In this document: piece by piece, positions 5,222-7,369 of the stretch
Layout: the number at the start of each line of letters is the position of its first letter
How positions within the stretch are numbered: the stretch's first letter is position 1
NCBI GenBank assembly: GCA_902494935.1
Contig: CABUVH010000099.1
Location: forward strand, 1-7,369
Direction of reading: 5' to 3'
Source of the DNA: an uncultured Collinsella sp.
Lineage (GTDB): Bacteria > Actinomycetota > Coriobacteriia > Coriobacteriales > Coriobacteriaceae
Length of the DNA stretch: 7,369 nt
Program-made: the position numbers and the translations under genes
The notes under the pieces: generated by a model
Databases searched by the model: none
What the model was told of the DNA's origin: nothing
What the model saw: the letters and a program-made list of their open reading frames with translations, nothing else

Positions 5222-6537
5222 CAGACTCGAGTCTTGCCGATCATGATGTTTAGGATCTCGACGTCGGTGTCCTTCATGCCCACACGGCCTACATAGCCCA
5301 TGCTGGCGATTGTCTGCTCGACGGTATCCTGGATCAGGCCCTCACCGGCGCGGAAGCCGCGGCCCTGCATGGCCATATCGTGGCCCAGAATCGCAGCGTC
5401 AACGGCAGCGGAAATCTTGGCGGCACAGCTTGCCTTGGCGCCATCGCACACGATGCCGCCCACGTTACCGAGCGTGTTCGAAACCGTCGCGCCAATCTGC
5501 TCGCGCGTGCCACCACACAGCCAGGTAATCGCGGCACCGGCACCGCATGCGGCGCAAATAGCACCGCAAAACGCCGAGAGCGCACCAATATAGCTCTTGA
5601 TATGCACGGCGATCAGATCAGACAGCATCACGGCGCGCACCAGGCGATCATGGTCGCAGCGCAAATACTCGGCATACTCCATAACGGGCAAGGCACAGGT
5701 AATGCCCTGATTGCCCGAGCCGCACACGATGGCGACCGGCAGCGCGCAGCCGTTCATGCGGGCGTCGGACCCGGCGGCCGCACGGGCACGGGCACGGCAG
5801 GCGACGTCATCGGCACGAGCACCCAGCAGCGTACGACCCACCTCGGCGCCCCAAGCGTGCGCAAGGCCCTCGGCACTGATTGCGCCATTCAGCTCAATCT
5901 GACGCTCAACGGCAGCACGGGCGTCCTCAATGTCACCGTCCTCGATAAAGTCGATGATGGTCTCGATCGACATGGGCGTGTCGGCGTTATCTGCCGCCCG
6001 CTCGGCCACGACGCGCTCGGCGCAGGCGGCACACTCCCCCGCCGACTTGCCGCACACCGGAATACCGTCGAGGGTATGGCACGTGACATTGGTGTGGTGG
6101 TCGGTAATCTCGACGACCGCGGTATGGCCCCCGGCCGTTGCGGTCACCTTGATGTAGAGGTTGGGCACACCCTCGACAAGCGATACATCGCAGTAGTCGG
6201 CGTCGGCGAGGAGCTCGGCCACGCGAGCACGGTCTTCATCGTTAACGCTCTCGAGCACCTCGAGCGCGCTTTTGGCGTCGCCGCCCACGGCACCCAGCAC
6301 GGCCGCGACTTCAATACCGTGCATACCGCCCGAGTTGGGCACGGTCACGCTCTTAACGTTCTTGATGATGTTGCCCGAGCAGGCAACATCCATATGATCG
6401 GGCTCGTAACCGAGCGTCTGGCTCGCCAGCGCTGCTGCATAGGCAACGGCAATGGGCTCGGTGCAGCCGAGTGCACAGACAAGCTCGCGGTTCAAAACAT
6501 CGCAAAACGCGGCATCACGAAGGGAATCGGTAGGCAT
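5218..6537 (-). CDS. cyuA: L-cysteine desulfidase / UPF0597 (serine dehydratase alpha-like) family protein
   Basis: A 439-residue member of the YhaM/CyuA family, Fe-S enzymes that break L-cysteine into pyruvate, ammonia and sulfide in anaerobic cysteine catabolism. Seen: ALGCTEPIAVAYAAA (22-36, Cys25), GNIIKN (55-60), GSGNQGI (273-279), then Cys281, Cys324 and Cys331. From memory of the characterised archaeal enzyme, this cysteine pattern (one in GCTEP and three later) is the cluster/active-site set; the residue roles here are inferred. The length matches the family. The ATG at 6537 has AGGAGA five bases upstream. A homologous activity on L-serine or D-cysteine cannot be excluded. The gene is divergent from rpiB, with a candidate promoter/operator at 6593-6620. 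Its stop overlaps the HAD gene stop tail to tail. The long plus-strand open frame opposite is a composition shadow. Confidence 0.9.
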   Translation of the reverse strand: MPTDSLRDAAFCDVLNRELVCALGCTEPIAVAYAAALASQTLGYEPDHMDVACSGNIIKNVKSVTVPNSGGMHGIEVAAVLGAVGGDAKSALEVLESVNDEDRARVAELLADADYCDVSLVEGVPNLYIKVTATAGGHTAVVEITDHHTNVTCHTLDGIPVCGKSAGECAACAERVVAERAADNADTPMSIETIIDFIEDGDIEDARAAVERQIELNGAISAEGLAHAWGAEVGRTLLGARADDVACRARARAAAGSDARMNGCALPVAIVCGSGNQGITCALPVMEYAEYLRCDHDRLVRAVMLSDLIAVHIKSYIGALSAFCGAICAACGAGAAITWLCGGTREQIGATVSNTLGNVGGIVCDGAKASCAAKISAAVDAAILGHDMAMQGRGFRAGEGLIQDTVEQTIASMGYVGRVGMKDTDVEILNIMIGKTRVC

Positions 6538-6592
6538 AGGTATCTCCTGCTTGCATAACGGGCTTGGCTCTCAAAAATAGTTAGCTCCTTTA

Positions 6593-6620
6593 TTTGATAA
6601 CAATGCATCAAAAACTGCAA
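6593..6620 (-). promoter_or_regulatory. Candidate cyuA promoter overlapped by a TTTGAT-N8-ATCAAA operator
   Basis: On the minus strand, TTGCAG (6615-6620) and TATCAA (6594-6599) are 15 bp apart, a modest promoter match, with a start near 6587 and a 50-nt leader. The perfect inverted repeat TTTGAT (6593-6598) / ATCAAA (6607-6612) covers the -10 and spacer, as a repressor operator would. Cysteine-responsive Lrp-type regulators (CyuR/DecR) control cyuA in enterobacteria; which protein binds here is unknown. Confidence 0.4.
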
Positions 6621-6690
6621 CCATGGTTCCGGCGGACGGCGCTCAAGCACAAACTGACAGCATTCATTCATGAGAAGCCGGTCTTGTTGC

Positions 6691-6777
6691 ATGCTAAAGC
6701 GTTTGACCAAAAAACGCCCGAGCGTTTACGCAAAAGTCGCGCTATCATGCAGTCGAACGCGGTAAAACCTTTAGCAT
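6691..6777 (+). promoter_or_regulatory. Repeat-rich region upstream of rpiB
   Basis: Three small symmetries lie here. ATGCTAAAG (6691-6699) is inverted as CTTTAGCAT (6769-6777). AAACGC (6712-6717) and GCGTTT (6722-6727) form a tight inverted repeat around CCGA. AGCGTTT occurs twice as a direct repeat (6698 and 6721). TATCAT (6743-6748) could be the rpiB -10, but no good -35 lies 16-18 bp before it. This may be a regulator-binding region; each symmetry alone is short. Confidence 0.3.
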
Positions 6778-6808
6778 TTGCGCCGCACAGACCAGAGAGG
6801 AACCACTC

Positions 6809-7276
6809 ATGAAGATTGGTATCGGCAACGACCACGCCGCCGTCGAGCTCAAGAACATCATCTCCGAGCACCTGAAGGAGCGCGGCTGCGAGGTCGTGAA
6901 CTTTGGCACCGACACCTCCGAGAGCTTTGACTACCCCATCGCCGGCTACAAGGTGGGTAAGGCCGTTGCCAACGGCGACGTCGACCTGGGCATCCTCATC
7001 TGTGGCACCGGTGTCGGAATTAGCCTGGCTGCCAACAAGGTCGAGGGCGTACGCGCCGTCGTGTGCTCCGAGCCCTTCAGCGCCAAGCTCTCCCGCATGC
7101 ACAACAACACCAACGTGCTCGCCTTTGGTGCCCGTGTCGTGGGCTCCGAGCTCGCTAAGATGATCGTCGACGAGTGGCTCGACGCCGAGTTTGAGGGCGG
7201 CCGTCACGAGCGTCGCGTTAACCTCCTCAACGAGATCGATCACACGCGCGGCCTCAAGGTCGTCGACGAGGCCTAA
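6809..7276 (+). CDS. rpiB: Ribose-5-phosphate isomerase B
   Basis: A 155-residue cytoplasmic enzyme of the RpiB/LacAB family that interconverts ribose 5-phosphate and ribulose 5-phosphate in the non-oxidative pentose phosphate pathway. Seen: N-terminal IGNDHAA (5-11, Asp8 and His9 for substrate), DYPIAGYKVG (41-50), the catalytic loop CGTGVGISLAANK (65-77) with Cys65 as the enolisation base, and MHNNTNVLAFGARV (97-110) with His98 for ring opening. A conserved basic GGRHERRV (130-137) binds the phosphate. The Cys at the active loop and the intact length argue for RpiB rather than a galactose-6-phosphate isomerase subunit, although allose-6-phosphate isomerase activity is possible. The ATG at 6809 has GAGAGG about eight bases upstream. 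It is divergent from cyuA and apparently monocistronic, with a hairpin 28 bases after the stop. Confidence 0.95.
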   Translation: MKIGIGNDHAAVELKNIISEHLKERGCEVVNFGTDTSESFDYPIAGYKVGKAVANGDVDLGILICGTGVGISLAANKVEGVRAVVCSEPFSAKLSRMHNNTNVLAFGARVVGSELAKMIVDEWLDAEFEGGRHERRVNLLNEIDHTRGLKVVDEA

Positions 7277-7303
7277 ACCACTCAGTGCCACAAGCTAACA
7301 GCA

Positions 7304-7348
7304 GGGGCCCGCTCGGAACTCATGACCGAGCGGACCCCTTCATAGATT
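7304..7348 (+). terminator. Terminator-like hairpin after rpiB
   Basis: GGGGCCCGCTCGG (7304-7316) pairs with CCGAGCGGACCCC (7326-7338) around a nine-base loop, with one C/A mismatch. TTCATAGATTTT follows, a broken rather than continuous U-tract. On the minus strand the mismatch becomes a G-U pair, so the stem is stronger in that direction, but no U-run follows it there. It probably ends rpiB transcription and may also serve a convergent gene beyond the window edge. Nothing was recognised in 7349-7369. Confidence 0.65.
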
Positions 7349-7369
7349 TTGGAATAAAAGGGCGCCGCG

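Noticed and set aside
5380..6558. A 392-codon plus-strand open frame opposite cyuA
   Set aside because: It is antisense to a full-length, motif-complete family member, contains no recognisable domain, and is an expected by-product of codon bias.
6492..6710. 72-codon minus-strand frame upstream of and overlapping cyuA, with a Cys-Cys pair resembling a cysteine leader peptide
   Set aside because: There is no Shine-Dalgarno at any of its starts, the frame contains the proposed cyuA promoter and operator, and it ends out of frame inside cyuA. It is kept only as a curiosity.

Overview
The window looks like a chromosomal segment of a GC-rich actinobacterium of the Coriobacteriia, most likely Collinsella or a close relative. 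This rests on codon bias towards G/C third positions, an actinobacterial-type four-domain ribosomal protein S1, several TTG/GTG starts, and a gut-anaerobe gene set (an oxygen-sensitive type of cysteine desulfidase and a C_GCAxxG_C_C protein). The genus is inferred from recollection of similar proteins, not from a database search.

Layout, left to right. A truncated O-acetylhomoserine sulfhydrylase gene (metY, minus strand, 3' end beyond base 1) diverges from a C_GCAxxG_C_C family gene (plus, 913-1359). That gene converges on a YigZ/IMPACT-family gene (minus, 1428-2066), with a terminator between them. Next come a 99-nt near-palindrome (2179-2277), the RNase P RNA gene rnpB (minus, about 2294-2655) with a recognisable promoter, a 131-nt structured element closed by a 15-bp terminal stem (2745-2875), the rpsA terminator, and rpsA (minus, 2981-4147). 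The 315-base gap after rpsA carries its promoter and leader and diverges into a HAD-family hydrolase gene (plus, 4463-5221). The HAD gene overlaps by 4 bp, tail to tail, with a cysteine desulfidase gene (cyuA type, minus, 5218-6537). Across a divergent control region lies rpiB (plus, 6809-7276), followed by a terminator-like hairpin.

How the parts relate. Most genes appear to be single transcription units. Two enzymes share sulfide chemistry: CyuA-type enzymes release sulfide, ammonia and pyruvate from L-cysteine, and MetY-type enzymes fix sulfide (or methanethiol) onto O-acetylhomoserine. rpsA and rnpB are same-strand housekeeping genes for translation and tRNA maturation. RpiB belongs to the pentose phosphate pathway.

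I see no mobile-element genes, CRISPR array, tRNA or phage genes. The coding content is ordinary. The signals that stay unexplained are non-coding: two large inverted-repeat/structured elements on either side of rnpB, a hairpin directly abutting the Shine-Dalgarno of the C_GCAxxG gene, and a possible switch between two hairpins in the rpsA leader.
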